Source: Acrocarpospora pleiomorpha (GTDB lineage: Bacteria > Actinomycetota > Actinomycetes > Streptosporangiales > Streptosporangiaceae). From it: 64,000 bases of DNA. How positions within the stretch are numbered: position 1 is the stretch's first letter; the number at the start of each line of letters is the position of its first letter. A program made the position numbers and the translations under genes. The notes below the pieces were generated by a model. The model was not told the DNA's origin. It did not search any database and saw nothing but the letters and a program-made list of their open reading frames with translations. The stretch lies in contig NZ_BLAF01000038.1 of NCBI RefSeq assembly GCF_009687885.1, forward strand, positions 46,572 through 110,571, in the 5' to 3' direction. Shown here piece by piece: positions 51,233 to 60,900 of this stretch.

Positions 51233-51964
51233 ATGATAATTCGATTACTGGGTGCCACCGCGGCAAGCCTCGTGTTGGTCTCCGGTGCGGCCCACGCATA
51301 TCCCGTCAAGGGCGCGCCCACGCTGACCCACAACAAGCTGTACAAGGAAGGTGCGCTGCCCAAGGTTTCGTGTAAACCGGCCAAGGGCACGACGAAGTCC
51401 TCGACCGAGAAATACGTCAAGAAGCTTGTTTCCTGCCTGAATTCCGCCTGGAAGGGCGTGATCGACGGCTTCCAGCCGGTGCGGGTCGTGTTCAAGACGG
51501 ACAAGGAGTCCTGTGCCAGCGGGATGGACATCGCCGGCTCCTTTGCCGAGATCTGCGGGCAGACCATCCAGGTGCGGCTGGCCAGTGACTGGGTCAAGGC
51601 GAAGAGCGACATGAATGCGTTCGCGGCTGTCACCCGAGTGTGGAGTGGCGTGGTCCAGGGGCAGACGGGTATCGGGCAGGCGTGGTGGGCGCTGGAACAC
51701 GACAGGTCCGGGGACGAGGTGGATGAGCAGACGCGCCGCTTCTACCTGCAGGCCGACTGCCTGGCTGGGGCGTCCGCCAAGAGTTTGGGCCGCAAGGTCA
51801 AGGACTTCAAGCCGCTGATCGCCGGCATGGAGCCGCGCGAGTACGCCGGGTACAAGTGGAACGGCAAGCCCACCAACCGGCTGTACTGGACCAAGAAGGG
51901 CTACCAGGCCGGTCGTCCCGGCGCCTGCAACACGTGGACGGCGAGTTCGGCGAAGGTCGCCTAG
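51233..51964 (+). CDS. Secreted neutral-metallopeptidase homologue with degenerate active site
   Basis: The 243-residue protein has a signal peptide (MIIRLLGATAASLVLVSGAAHA). Its body follows the actinobacterial secreted neutral zinc metallopeptidase family, including RFYLQADCLAG near residue 173. Where active members have a HExxH helix just before TGI, this protein reads AVTRVWSGVVQGQTGIG, with no histidine or glutamate. The Glu before LQADC is Tyr. It is therefore probably not a protease and may bind a ligand or cell-wall partner. Several cysteines (SCKP, SCLN, SCAS, ICGQ, DCLAG, ACNT) suggest disulfides, fitting export. Confidence 0.72.
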   Translation: MIIRLLGATAASLVLVSGAAHAYPVKGAPTLTHNKLYKEGALPKVSCKPAKGTTKSSTEKYVKKLVSCLNSAWKGVIDGFQPVRVVFKTDKESCASGMDIAGSFAEICGQTIQVRLASDWVKAKSDMNAFAAVTRVWSGVVQGQTGIGQAWWALEHDRSGDEVDEQTRRFYLQADCLAGASAKSLGRKVKDFKPLIAGMEPREYAGYKWNGKPTNRLYWTKKGYQAGRPGACNTWTASSAKVA

Positions 51965-52084
51965 GAATTCTGCTGAATAACGCGGATTTCAGTGATCACA
52001 TAGCGGCATGGCCTCTGATCGCGGCACCAGAGGTGGTCAGGATCTGTAGTTCGTCTGCGTTCGATGCGGGCGTCACGAAACCGA

Positions 52085-52936
52085 TCACGATGTCTTCGTG
52101 GTGAGCCATTTTTCGTGGGCGGTCCAGAGGCGGGGCCAGAGTTGGGTGCGTTCTTGGTAGGTGAGGGTGAGGCCGAAGACGTCGGCCAGGGCTTCGGCGA
52201 AGTCTTCCTCGCGGTCGAGGACGGTGGTGGTGTCGCTGTGGCCGAGGCGGCGGAGGGCGAGGCCGGTGAGGGTGTCCACGCCGTGGGCGTCGCGGCGTTG
52301 GATGGCGGAGGTGCGGACGAAGTGGGAGTCGGGGGAGGTGCTGAGGTATTGGTGCATGTTTTCGAAGGCGTCCATGCCGACGGGGCCGGGGCGTAGGTCC
52401 ATGCCGGCGAAGCTGCCGCGCGGGTCGTGGTCGAAGCGCCAGCCGCCGGGTTCGGCTTCGGAGGGGCGTAAGCCGTAGACGAACGGGCCTTGGTGGTAGG
52501 TGCCGGCGATCAGCGGGATGGGGTCGTGGATGGCGTCGCCGAGGCCCGCGTCGACCAGCCACTCGCCGGTCGGATTCTCCGCGCTGGGCAGGCCGGAGAC
52601 GGTGAGGACCAAGTGGTTGCCGATCGAGCCGGAGGGTGAGTCCGGGGTGCCCTGGACGCTGCCGTAATGGCGGGTGACCTGGTAGCCGAGGGCGGTCAGC
52701 AACGCCCAGAAGGCGCCGTTGAGGTGGAAGCAGTAGCCGCCGCGACCGGCGATGATGCGCGCGGCGGACTCCACCGGGTCCACGGTCGTGGGCTGGTCGA
52801 GCCAGATGGCCAGGTTCTCGTATGCCACACGTTCGACATGGGTCTGCTGCAGCAGGAACAACCCGGCCACGCTCGGCGGACCGTCGTGCAGGAGCCGCAG
52901 CCGTCGCAAATAGCCCTCAACATCGATCACACGCAC
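52085..52936 (-). CDS. nat: Arylamine N-acetyltransferase
   Basis: This 283-residue protein has the NAT catalytic triad at C69 (GRGGYCFHLNG), H108 (IGNHLVL) and D129 (LVDAGLGD), almost exactly the spacing of mycobacterial NATs. ERVAYENLAIW is the conserved N-terminal segment. It transfers acetyl or propionyl groups from CoA to aromatic amines and hydrazines. Mycobacterial NAT is linked to sterol catabolism, but here it lies far from the sterol-type locus. GTG at 52936 has AGAGG five bases upstream; GTG at 52930 is an alternative. It is divergent from the response regulator gene. Confidence 0.92.
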   Translation of the reverse strand: MRVIDVEGYLRRLRLLHDGPPSVAGLFLLQQTHVERVAYENLAIWLDQPTTVDPVESAARIIAGRGGYCFHLNGAFWALLTALGYQVTRHYGSVQGTPDSPSGSIGNHLVLTVSGLPSAENPTGEWLVDAGLGDAIHDPIPLIAGTYHQGPFVYGLRPSEAEPGGWRFDHDPRGSFAGMDLRPGPVGMDAFENMHQYLSTSPDSHFVRTSAIQRRDAHGVDTLTGLALRRLGHSDTTTVLDREEDFAEALADVFGLTLTYQERTQLWPRLWTAHEKWLTTKTS

Positions 52937-52984
52937 ACCGTAGCCTCTGCCACCGACATTCTCTGATGCCACCTGCCCCATCGC

Positions 52985-53039
52985 GTGGATGCACGCGTGG
53001 ATGAGGTGGGGCGAGCGTGTCCTGGTGGGTGGATGCACG
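52985..53039. promoter_or_regulatory. Direct repeats GTGGATGCACG before the response regulator gene
   Basis: GTGGATGCACG occurs at 52985-52995 and 53029-53039. The second runs into TGCAC-GATTTC-TGCAC, an 11-base-spaced direct repeat of the type bound by OmpR-family regulators. It lies between nat and the response regulator and may be its own binding site. Confidence 0.4.
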
Positions 53040-53095
53040 ATTTCTGCACATTGAGAGGTAACTCGTCTGCACGTTGGGCCTCTACGCTGCGGGTC

Positions 53096-53785
53096 ATGGC
53101 ATCTCCCCAGCAGCGGCAAATTCTCCTGGTCGAGGATGACGCGACGATCGCCAGGGCCGTACAGACCCGGTTGGTCGCCGAGGGGTTCGACGTGCGGGTC
53201 GCGAGCGATGGCGAGGGTGCGCTCGCGGCCTACGCGAAATCGGAGCCTGATCTGGTGGTTCTCGATCGGCTGCTGCCGGGGCTGGACGGCCTGGAGGTCT
53301 GCCGGAGGATGCAGGCGGCCAGGCCGGTGCCGGTGCTGATGCTGACCGCGCTCGGTGAGGAGACCGACGTGCTGGTGGGGCTCGGGGTCGGCGCGGACGA
53401 CTACATCACCAAGCCGTTCAGCATGCGGGAGCTGGTCGCCAGGATCCACGCGCTGCTGCGGCGGGTTGAGCGGGCCAGCCAGCTCGCGGCCGAGGACACG
53501 GTGATCAGGGTCGGTACCGTTGAGATCAACACCGCTGAGCGCCGGGTCTTCGTCAGCGGCGTCGAAGCTCAGCTCACCCGCACCGAGTTCGATCTCCTTA
53601 GACGCCTGGCCGAGCGGCCTGGCCAGGTGTTCGAGCGGGAGCGCCTGCTGTCGGACATCTGGGGATTCTCCGAGGCGGCGGCCACCCGGACCGTGGACAG
53701 CCACGTCCGGGCGTTACGCCGCAAGCTCGGCTCCGAGGTCGTCAGAACCGTCCACGGCATCGGCTACGCCCTGGTACGCCCATGA
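53096..53785 (+). CDS. OmpR/PhoB-family response regulator
   Basis: The 229-residue protein has a receiver domain with acidic pocket VEDD (D14/D15), phospho-acceptor D57 in LVVLDRLLPG, and the switch lysine in DYITKPFS. A winged-helix DNA-binding domain follows (LTRTEFDLLRRLAERPGQVFERERLL, then TRTVDSHVRALRRKLG). The ATG at 53096 starts MASPQQRQ. The cognate kinase gene begins 58 bases after its stop. Its regulon is unknown. Confidence 0.94.
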   Translation: MASPQQRQILLVEDDATIARAVQTRLVAEGFDVRVASDGEGALAAYAKSEPDLVVLDRLLPGLDGLEVCRRMQAARPVPVLMLTALGEETDVLVGLGVGADDYITKPFSMRELVARIHALLRRVERASQLAAEDTVIRVGTVEINTAERRVFVSGVEAQLTRTEFDLLRRLAERPGQVFERERLLSDIWGFSEAAATRTVDSHVRALRRKLGSEVVRTVHGIGYALVRP

Positions 53786-53843
53786 AATCGCTCTTTCTCG
53801 GACGGATCGGGGTCCAAGCGGTCGATCAGACTCTGGTTCGCCT

Positions 53844-56800
53844 ATGAGACCGCTGGATTTTCTTGGGCGGATCAAGATCAAGCTGGGGCTGGTGATCGTG
53901 CTGGCCGTGGTGACCGCCTTTGTCGTCAATGAGCTTGGTCTGAGCGCGGACCTGCCTGGCAATCTGCGCATCGCGATCGCCGTCGTCCTTGCGGTGATCA
54001 TGGTGCAGTTCCTGGCCTGGGGCATGACGAAGCCGCTCCGCGAAATGGCCGCCGCCGCCCAGACCATCGCCAAAGGCCGGTACGGCCTGCGCGTCTCCGC
54101 CACCTCCCGCGACGAGGTCGGCGAGCTCGCCCGTGCCTTCAACGCGATGGCCGCCGACCTCGCCGAAGTCGACCGGCAACGCCGTGAACTGGTCGCGAAC
54201 GTGAGCCACGAGCTGCGTACGCCGATCACCGGCCTGCAGGCGGTGCTGGAGAACGTTGTCGACGGGGTCTCCCCGCCCGACCGCGAGACTCTCGGCACCG
54301 CCCTGGCCCAGACCCAGCGCCTCGGCCGCCTGGTCGCCCAGCTGCTCGACCTGTCCCGCCTTGACTCGGGCTCGCGGCTGATCGAGGCGGAACCGTTCGA
54401 TCTCGGCTCCCTCTGCGGGCAGGCCGCCCGCGAAGCCGGTCTGGCCACCGACACCGTCACCGTCCACAGCGACGTCACCGCCGGCCTGCACCTCAAAGCC
54501 GACCCCGCCCTGCTCGCCCAGGTCCTCGCCAACCTCCTCGACAACGCGGTACGGCACAGCCCGCCCGGCGGCACCGTACGCCTCGAAGGCCGGGCGGCGG
54601 GATCCGGTGTGCAACTCATCGTCCACGACGAGGGCCCTGGCATTCCCGCGAGCGAACGTACCCGGGTCTTCGAACGGTTCTCCCGTCTCGACGCCGGTCG
54701 CGCGGCCGACGCAGGCGGAGCGGGTCTCGGCCTGGCCATCGCCAAGGAGATCGTCGAACTCCATCAGGGCACCATTCGCGTGATCGATCATCCGCGTGGG
54801 TGCCACATGCTCGTCCGACTTCCAGGGAGAATCCACATGTCCGGTATCCCGGTCGATCCCGAAGCGCCTCCGGCGGAGAAGACCGAGCTGACCATCGCGC
54901 AGCCGGCGGCGAGTGCAGCTGACGTTCCGATCGCGACTCGCCCGGCTTTGCCCCCTTCACCGGCCCGCACAACACCGACTTCAGCAGCCCATACGGCACC
55001 GACGGCCCCAGCAGGGCGCACTGAGTCCTCGGCCTTGAACGAGCCGATACTTACGAATCCGTTGGCCGGTTCGGCTGAGTCGGCCGGTCCGGCGCTAGTC
55101 CGGTCGGCGCCGACCGTCCCGGCGGGGCGCATGGAGTTCTCGGCTTTGAACGAGCCAATGCTTGCGGGGCCGTTGGCCGGTTCGGTTGAGTCGGCCGACC
55201 CGGCGCTAGTGCGATCGGCGTCGACTGCTGCGGTGGGGGGTACGGAGTCCTCGGCTTTGAACGAGCCGATACCCGCGCAGTCGTCGATCGGTTCCGCTGA
55301 GTCGGCTGGTCCGGTGCTCGAATCTGACAGCCAAGGGGCGGAAGAAGCGGCGGACGGGGAGTCGCTGGAGGCACCTCCGGTCGTGGCGGTCACGCCGACG
55401 CCGCGTCAGTCGCCTGCTGGTCCGCCGTATGGTCCGGGTGGACCTCCCTACGGGTGGCTGCCTCCGGGGGGCCCCCACTACCCGGGCCCGCCGGTCGGCC
55501 CCCGTTCATCGAACAGTGGGCGGGCCGGGCTCGGCGCGGGGATTGGCATGCTGGCCGGGTTCATCGTCGGCATGTTCGTGGTGATCCTCGCGAGCGACGT
55601 CCTGAGCGACGTGACGGGGGCGGCTCTGCTGCTCACGTTCAGTGGGGGCGGGGCCGTGGCCGGTGCCGCGATCGGTTCCAGCAGCGGCCGTCAGACGTAC
55701 CCGAACGTGGGGCCATTCGTGCATCAGCCTTGGGGGCCGCCTCCCGGCGGGATCGTGCATCCGACTCGGGCGAGTGAGGTCGCCGACCCCGTCGCGGGCC
55801 ACGCTTCCACTGAAACGAAGAAGGAGGAAAGCGCGCCATCGACGGATCATGTTCCGGCCGATGCCGGGGCGACTCCGTCTCCGCATGCTTCTTCGGAAGA
55901 CGACACTTCAGTCGGAACTGGCCGGGTGCCGGAGGAGACGCCGCATGGGGAAGGGGTCGGCTCCGATTCGGGTCCGCCTAGTGGTGGCCTGTCGCCCTCG
56001 CATATCCCCTCCGGTGGTGGGGTGCCGCCAGTACACAACCCGTCCGGTAGGGGCGCGCCGCCCATACATAACCCGTCGGGTGGTCTGGTGACCCCCGTAC
56101 TTTATCCATCCGCGCCCGTATATGGTCCGCCTGGTGGGCCGCCGCCCGTGTATGTTCCGCCGCCGATCTTTCCTCGGCCTGATTTGCCGGGTACGCCGCC
56201 CTGGGTGCTGCCTGCCGCCGCTGCTGTCGGGGTCGTGGCGGCGGTGCTGTTGCCGTACGCGCCGAAGGGGTTGGGGTTGGTGCTGACCGCTGTCGTGATG
56301 GGGCTGGCGGTGCTGCCCGCGGCGCGGCGGAGGGTGACGCTCTGGTCGGTGGGGTTCGCGGTGCTGGCCTACGCGCTGGTGGGGGTGACGCTGGTTCGGG
56401 ACGCGGAGTGGGTGTTGCAGCCGGTTCTGCTGGCGGCGGTGTTCGTCGCCTCGCTGGGGCTGTCGGGGAGTGGCCGGGGGTGGTTCAGTACGATCCGCGG
56501 AGGCGTGTCCGTCGGGCTGGCCGTGTTCCCGATGCCGTGGTTCCTGTCCGCTCCGATGAAGTCGTTCATGAAGCGGCGGCGGTTGTTGCCGATTCTGGTG
56601 AGTCTGGGTGTCACGGCGCTTTTACTGGTGGTCTTCGGGTTGCTGTTCATGGCCGCGGACGCCGTGTTCTCGCAGTTCGCCCGTGACCTGCTGGAAGCGC
56701 CGGGGTGGGCGGACCAGCTGCCCTACCGGATCTTCTTGTTCGTGGTCTTCGGTGTGGTGGTGGCGGCCGCGGTGCTGGTGGCGTTGCGTCCGGTCGCCGA

Positions 56801-57617
56801 GACCGAGATCCCGTTGCCGCGGGTGCCGCTCGCTCGCACGCTGTGGGTGATCCCGTTGGCAGGCCTCAACCTGCTCTTCGCAGCCTTCGTCGCGGTTCAG
56901 ATCACGGTGCTTTTTGGTGGCAACGATCGGGTGCTCGAAACCGCCGGGTTGACCTACGCCGAATACGCCCGGTCCGGGTTCTTCGAGCTGGTCACGGTGA
57001 GTTTCATCGTGCTGGGCATCGTGGCGCTCTGCTGGGCGCTGCTGGATCCCGCCACCCATCGCTGGCTGCTCGCCGGCCTGCTCGGCCTGCTCTGCGCCTT
57101 CACGCTGGTCATCCTCGCCTCGGCCCTGCACCGCCTGGACCTCTACCTCGACGCGTACGGCCTGACCCGGTTGCGCGCCACGGTCGGTGTCACGATCTGG
57201 TGGCTGGCCGCGGTCTTCGTCCTGGTGTTGGCAGCCGGAGCAGTACGCCTGAACCGGCGCTCCACCACCTGGCTCCCGCGCACCTTCGTCCTGCTCACCG
57301 GCGTCACGCTGCTGATCTTCGCACTCTGGAACCCCGACGCCCGCATCGTCGAAACCCAGCACGCCGTCCGCGGTATCGACCGCCTCGACCACCACTACCT
57401 CAGCAGCCTCGGCGTAGAAGCCGTTCCCGCGCTGGACCGCCTCCCCGAACCCATCCGCAGCTGTGTCCTCGACAGAATCGTCCGCGGCCACGCCCTCGAC
57501 CGGCCCGACCCCTGGAACGGCTGGAACTGGGCACGCACCCAGGCCCGTACCACCCTCGCCGCCCATCCCGTCCTTCCCAACCCCCAATGCCCTGACACTC
57601 CAACCCGAAGCGACTAG
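53844..57617 (+). CDS. Sensor histidine kinase fused in frame to a DUF4153-like membrane protein
   Basis: One uninterrupted frame encodes 1,257 residues. Residues 1-331 are a complete kinase: two helices (13-30, 42-60), HAMP, phospho-site H122 in VSHELRTP, N-box NLLDNAVRHSPPGG and G-boxes DEGPGIP and GAGLGLAIAKEI. Then come a Pro/Ala/Ser-rich linker with a 37-aa repeat, a glycine-rich helix pair (GIGMLAGFIVGMFVVILAS), a second Pro-rich stretch, and from about 785 a polytopic domain with LTYAEYARSGFFELVTV, the DUF4153/DUF4173 signature. At residue 332 an in-frame ATG (54837) follows AGGGAGA by six bases, exactly where a separate second gene would start. The frame may be a true fusion, or both products may be made. 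Confidence 0.8.
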   Translation: MRPLDFLGRIKIKLGLVIVLAVVTAFVVNELGLSADLPGNLRIAIAVVLAVIMVQFLAWGMTKPLREMAAAAQTIAKGRYGLRVSATSRDEVGELARAFNAMAADLAEVDRQRRELVANVSHELRTPITGLQAVLENVVDGVSPPDRETLGTALAQTQRLGRLVAQLLDLSRLDSGSRLIEAEPFDLGSLCGQAAREAGLATDTVTVHSDVTAGLHLKADPALLAQVLANLLDNAVRHSPPGGTVRLEGRAAGSGVQLIVHDEGPGIPASERTRVFERFSRLDAGRAADAGGAGLGLAIAKEIVELHQGTIRVIDHPRGCHMLVRLPGRIHMSGIPVDPEAPPAEKTELTIAQPAASAADVPIATRPALPPSPARTTPTSAAHTAPTAPAGRTESSALNEPILTNPLAGSAESAGPALVRSAPTVPAGRMEFSALNEPMLAGPLAGSVESADPALVRSASTAAVGGTESSALNEPIPAQSSIGSAESAGPVLESDSQGAEEAADGESLEAPPVVAVTPTPRQSPAGPPYGPGGPPYGWLPPGGPHYPGPPVGPRSSNSGRAGLGAGIGMLAGFIVGMFVVILASDVLSDVTGAALLLTFSGGGAVAGAAIGSSSGRQTYPNVGPFVHQPWGPPPGGIVHPTRASEVADPVAGHASTETKKEESAPSTDHVPADAGATPSPHASSEDDTSVGTGRVPEETPHGEGVGSDSGPPSGGLSPSHIPSGGGVPPVHNPSGRGAPPIHNPSGGLVTPVLYPSAPVYGPPGGPPPVYVPPPIFPRPDLPGTPPWVLPAAAAVGVVAAVLLPYAPKGLGLVLTAVVMGLAVLPAARRRVTLWSVGFAVLAYALVGVTLVRDAEWVLQPVLLAAVFVASLGLSGSGRGWFSTIRGGVSVGLAVFPMPWFLSAPMKSFMKRRRLLPILVSLGVTALLLVVFGLLFMAADAVFSQFARDLLEAPGWADQLPYRIFLFVVFGVVVAAAVLVALRPVAETEIPLPRVPLARTLWVIPLAGLNLLFAAFVAVQITVLFGGNDRVLETAGLTYAEYARSGFFELVTVSFIVLGIVALCWALLDPATHRWLLAGLLGLLCAFTLVILASALHRLDLYLDAYGLTRLRATVGVTIWWLAAVFVLVLAAGAVRLNRRSTTWLPRTFVLLTGVTLLIFALWNPDARIVETQHAVRGIDRLDHHYLSSLGVEAVPALDRLPEPIRSCVLDRIVRGHALDRPDPWNGWNWARTQARTTLAAHPVLPNPQCPDTPTRSD
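55008..55337 (+). repeat. 111-bp tandem repeat in the kinase-DUF4153 linker
   Basis: Three copies of a 37-residue unit with core SALNEPI and GSAESAGPALVRSA are encoded one after another, diverging by a few residues. This is a low-complexity spacer, probably surface-exposed or flexible. Confidence 0.75.
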
Positions 57618-57626
57618 ATTCCAGCC

Positions 57627-57770
57627 GTGATCCACGAGGCGTTGAACCTGCTGGGAGAGGCTCATCTTGAGGAGGCGTACACGGTCGCGTTCGAGGAGTG
57701 GGACTCCAGTGAAGACACTCTTCTTTGGGACAGTGCCGCGGGGGATGGGTTGAGCGATGCGGAGAGGTGA
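57627..57770 (+). CDS. 47-aa acidic protein resembling an antitoxin C-terminal tail
   Basis: GTG at 57627 opens MIHEALNLLGEAHLEEA, followed by VAFEEWDSSEDTLLWDSAAG and DGLSDAER. This acidic helix with W and LWDxxxxDGL resembles the toxin-binding tail of small ribbon-helix-helix/MazE antitoxins of actinomycetes, as I remember them. The DNA-binding N-terminal half and any toxin gene are absent, so it may be a relic or an orphan antitoxin. It begins nine bases after the kinase-DUF4153 stop. A GGAGAG-GTGAT-CTCTCC inverted repeat overlaps its stop codon. Confidence 0.45.
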   Translation: MIHEALNLLGEAHLEEAYTVAFEEWDSSEDTLLWDSAAGDGLSDAER

Positions 57771-57900
57771 TCTCTCCTGGGTGGACTTCGAACCCGTACG
57801 AGGCACGGAAGCTCACGGGACTCGTCCAGCTGTCATCGTCAGCAGAACAGGTGACGGGGTGGGGTGGTCGTCTGTTCAATCGCCTTTCCTTCCGTGGGGA

Positions 57901-57916
57901 AGTGGTTAATGTCGTT
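57901..57916 (+). promoter_or_regulatory. Conserved upstream element of TPR-CHAT gene 2
   Basis: AGTGGTTAATGTCGTT is the near-identical partner of the element at 40181, beginning 46 bases before the TTG start. The inner TAATGT fits a -10 box. Both copies are followed closely by a CG-rich stretch and the gene. Confidence 0.6.
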
Positions 57917-57946
57917 TTCGCGGCATAGCGTCGCGGGGAGGGACCG

Positions 57947-60900
57947 TTGACGGAACGGGATGAGCTGCTGGCCGCCCTGCAGGAACGAATGTCGCGGGCC
58001 GGGGAAGGAGATCGGTCGCCGCTGTTGGCCCCGGATGGGCCTGCCGAAGCGCGGCGTCTGGCCGAGTTAGTCGGCACCGCTGGGGGTGGTGGGCCCGCTG
58101 AGGGGGATACGGAGGCCTGGTATGTGCTGGGCTGGTGGCATTGGTTTCGTTACCACGTTGTTCCTGCGGGGGAGAATCGGCAGGATCTGACTGTCGCGGT
58201 CGCGATGTTCACGCGTTGCTTTGTCGCCGGCTTTCCCGATGACGGTTTTCCTGAACCGATGTTGCCCGTTGCGGCTGAACAGGCTGCCACCGATGGCATC
58301 GCTTTGCTGCAGAGGGCGTTAGGGTCCGCCGATCCGGATCTGCTTGAGGTTGCCGTCCGGTTGTGGCAGCGGATCGTGGCCACCATTCCCGCCGATCACC
58401 CCGACCTGGTGGGGTTTCTCAGCAATCTGGGGGTCGCGCTCAGCGTCCGGTTTGGGCGGAGCGGGAACCTGGCCGATCTGGAAGAGTCAATCGCCGCCGG
58501 ACGGCAAGCGATCCAGGCCACCCCTGCCGATCATCCCGACCTGGCTGGACGTCTCGGCAATCTGGGGATCGCGTTGCGCGTCCGGTTTGAGCGGACCGGG
58601 GACTTGGCCGATCTGGAGGAGGCGATTGTCATTGGGCGCCAAGCGGTGCAGGCGACCTCTGCCGACCACCCCGATCCGGCCGTATACCTCGGCAACCTGG
58701 GGGTCGCCCTGCGGGTCCGATTTGAGCGGACCGGGAACCTGGCGGACCTGGAGGAGGCGGTCGCCGCTGGGCGCCAAGCGATCCAGATGACCTCCTCTGA
58801 CCACCCCGACCTGGGCGGACGCCTCGCCAATCTGGGGAACGCGCTGAGCGCCCGGTTTGAGCAGGGCGGGGACTTGGCCGATCTGGAGGGCGCGATCGCC
58901 GCCGGGCGGGAAGCGATCCAGGTGACCCCTCCTGGCCACCCCGACCACACCGTGATCCTGGGCAATCTGGGGACTGCGCTGAGCGCACGATTTGGGCGGA
59001 CCGGGAGCTTGGCCGATCTGGAGGAGGCGATCGCCGCCGGACGGCAAGCGGTGCAGGCGACCCCTGCTGGCCACCCCGACCTGGCCGGACGCCTCGCCAA
59101 CCTGGGGATTGCGCTGCGCGCCCGTTACGAGCGGAGCGGGGACCTGGCCGATCTGGAGGAGGCGATCACCGCTGGACGGCAAGCGATCCAGATGACCCCC
59201 GCCGATCACCCTGACCAGGCAGCGATCCTCGGCAATCTGGGGAACGCGCTGAGCGTTCGGTTTGAGCGGACCGGGAACGTGGCCGATCTGGATGAGGCGA
59301 TTGCCGTTGGACGGCGGGCGGTGGAGGCTACCCCCGCCGATCACCCCGAGTGGCTGAGGCGCCTCGGCAATCTGGGGACAGTACTGCTCACGCGGTTTGG
59401 GCGGACTGGAAACCTGGCGGATCTGGATGAGGCGATCTCCGCCGTACGCCAGGCGATTCAGGACACCCCCGCCGATCATCCCGACCTGGCTGGACGTCTC
59501 AACAATCTGGGAGCCGCGCTGAGCACCCGATTCGGGCGGGTCGGGAACGTGGTTGATCTGGATGAGGCAATCACCGCTGGACGGCAAGCGATCCAGGCCA
59601 GTCCCGCCGACCAAGTCAAGCGCCTCACCAATCTGGGGATCGCGCTGCTCACGCGGTTTGGGCGGAGCGGGAAACTGGCTGATCTGGATGAGGCGATCTC
59701 TGCCGGGCGGCAAGCGATCCAGGTCAGCTCTGCCGATCACCCTGACCACGCCGTAATCCTCAGCAATCTGGGGGCTGCGCTGCGGACCCGGTTTAGGCGA
59801 AGTGGGGGCCTGGCCGATCTGGAGGAGGCGATTGCCATTGGGCGCCAAGCGGTGCAGGCGACCGCCGTCGACCACCCCGACCTGGCTGGGCGTCTCGGCA
59901 ATCTGGGGATCGCATTGCGCGCCCGGTTTGAGCGGGTCGGGAATGTGGCTGATCTGGATGAGGCGATCTCCGCTGGGCGGCGAGCGATCCAGGTCAGTCC
60001 TGCTGACCACCCCGATCAGCGCGTAATCCACAACAATCTGGGGATCGCGCTGAGCTACCGGTTCGAGCAGAGCGGGAACCTGGCTGATCTGGACGAGGCG
60101 ATCTCTGCCGGGCGGCAGGCGATCCAGGTCAGTCCCGCCGATCACCCCGACCAGGCCGCAATGCTCAGCAATCTGGGGACTGCGCTCAGCGTCAGATTTG
60201 GGCGGGTCGGGAATGTGGCTGATCTGGATGAGGCGATCTCCGTCGGACGGCAGGCGATCCAGGCCACCCTTGCTGACCACCCCGAACGGGCCGGACGCCT
60301 CAACAACCTGGGGAACGCGCTGAGCGGCCGATTCAAGCGGACTGGCGATCAGGCCGATCTAGAGGCGGCAGTGGAGGCGTACGCGCAGGCGGTGGGCATC
60401 GCGGCCGCTCCGCCGTCATGGCGGATCCGCGCGGCACGAAAGGCAGCACGATTGTCGGACGACTCAGATCCGACCGGGGCGGCCGGGTTGCTGGAGGCGG
60501 CGGTCCTGCTGTTGCCGGAGGTCAGCCCGCGCCAGCTGGAACGCCCCGACCAGCAGCACATGATCGGCCAGTTCGCCGGTCTCGCCTCCGAGGCCGCCGC
60601 CCTCGCCCTCAACGACCTCAGCGTCGCGGCCGGGGATCGGGCGGGCCGGGCCTTACGTCTGCTCGAAGCTGGCCGGGCGGTACTGCTCAGCCAAACCCTG
60701 CACACGCGTAGCGATCTGACCGACCTACGCGCCCAGCATCCACAACTCGCCGACCAGTTCATCGCCTTGCGCGACCTCTTAGGCCAGCCCGCTCTTGCCG
60801 AATCGGCGTTGGCGGCGCCCGTGGCAGTCCCTTCACTAACCGAAGATCCACGGCAGGCAAGTGCGCGCGATGGCATCCCGCAGCACGCAATTGCCTCGCG

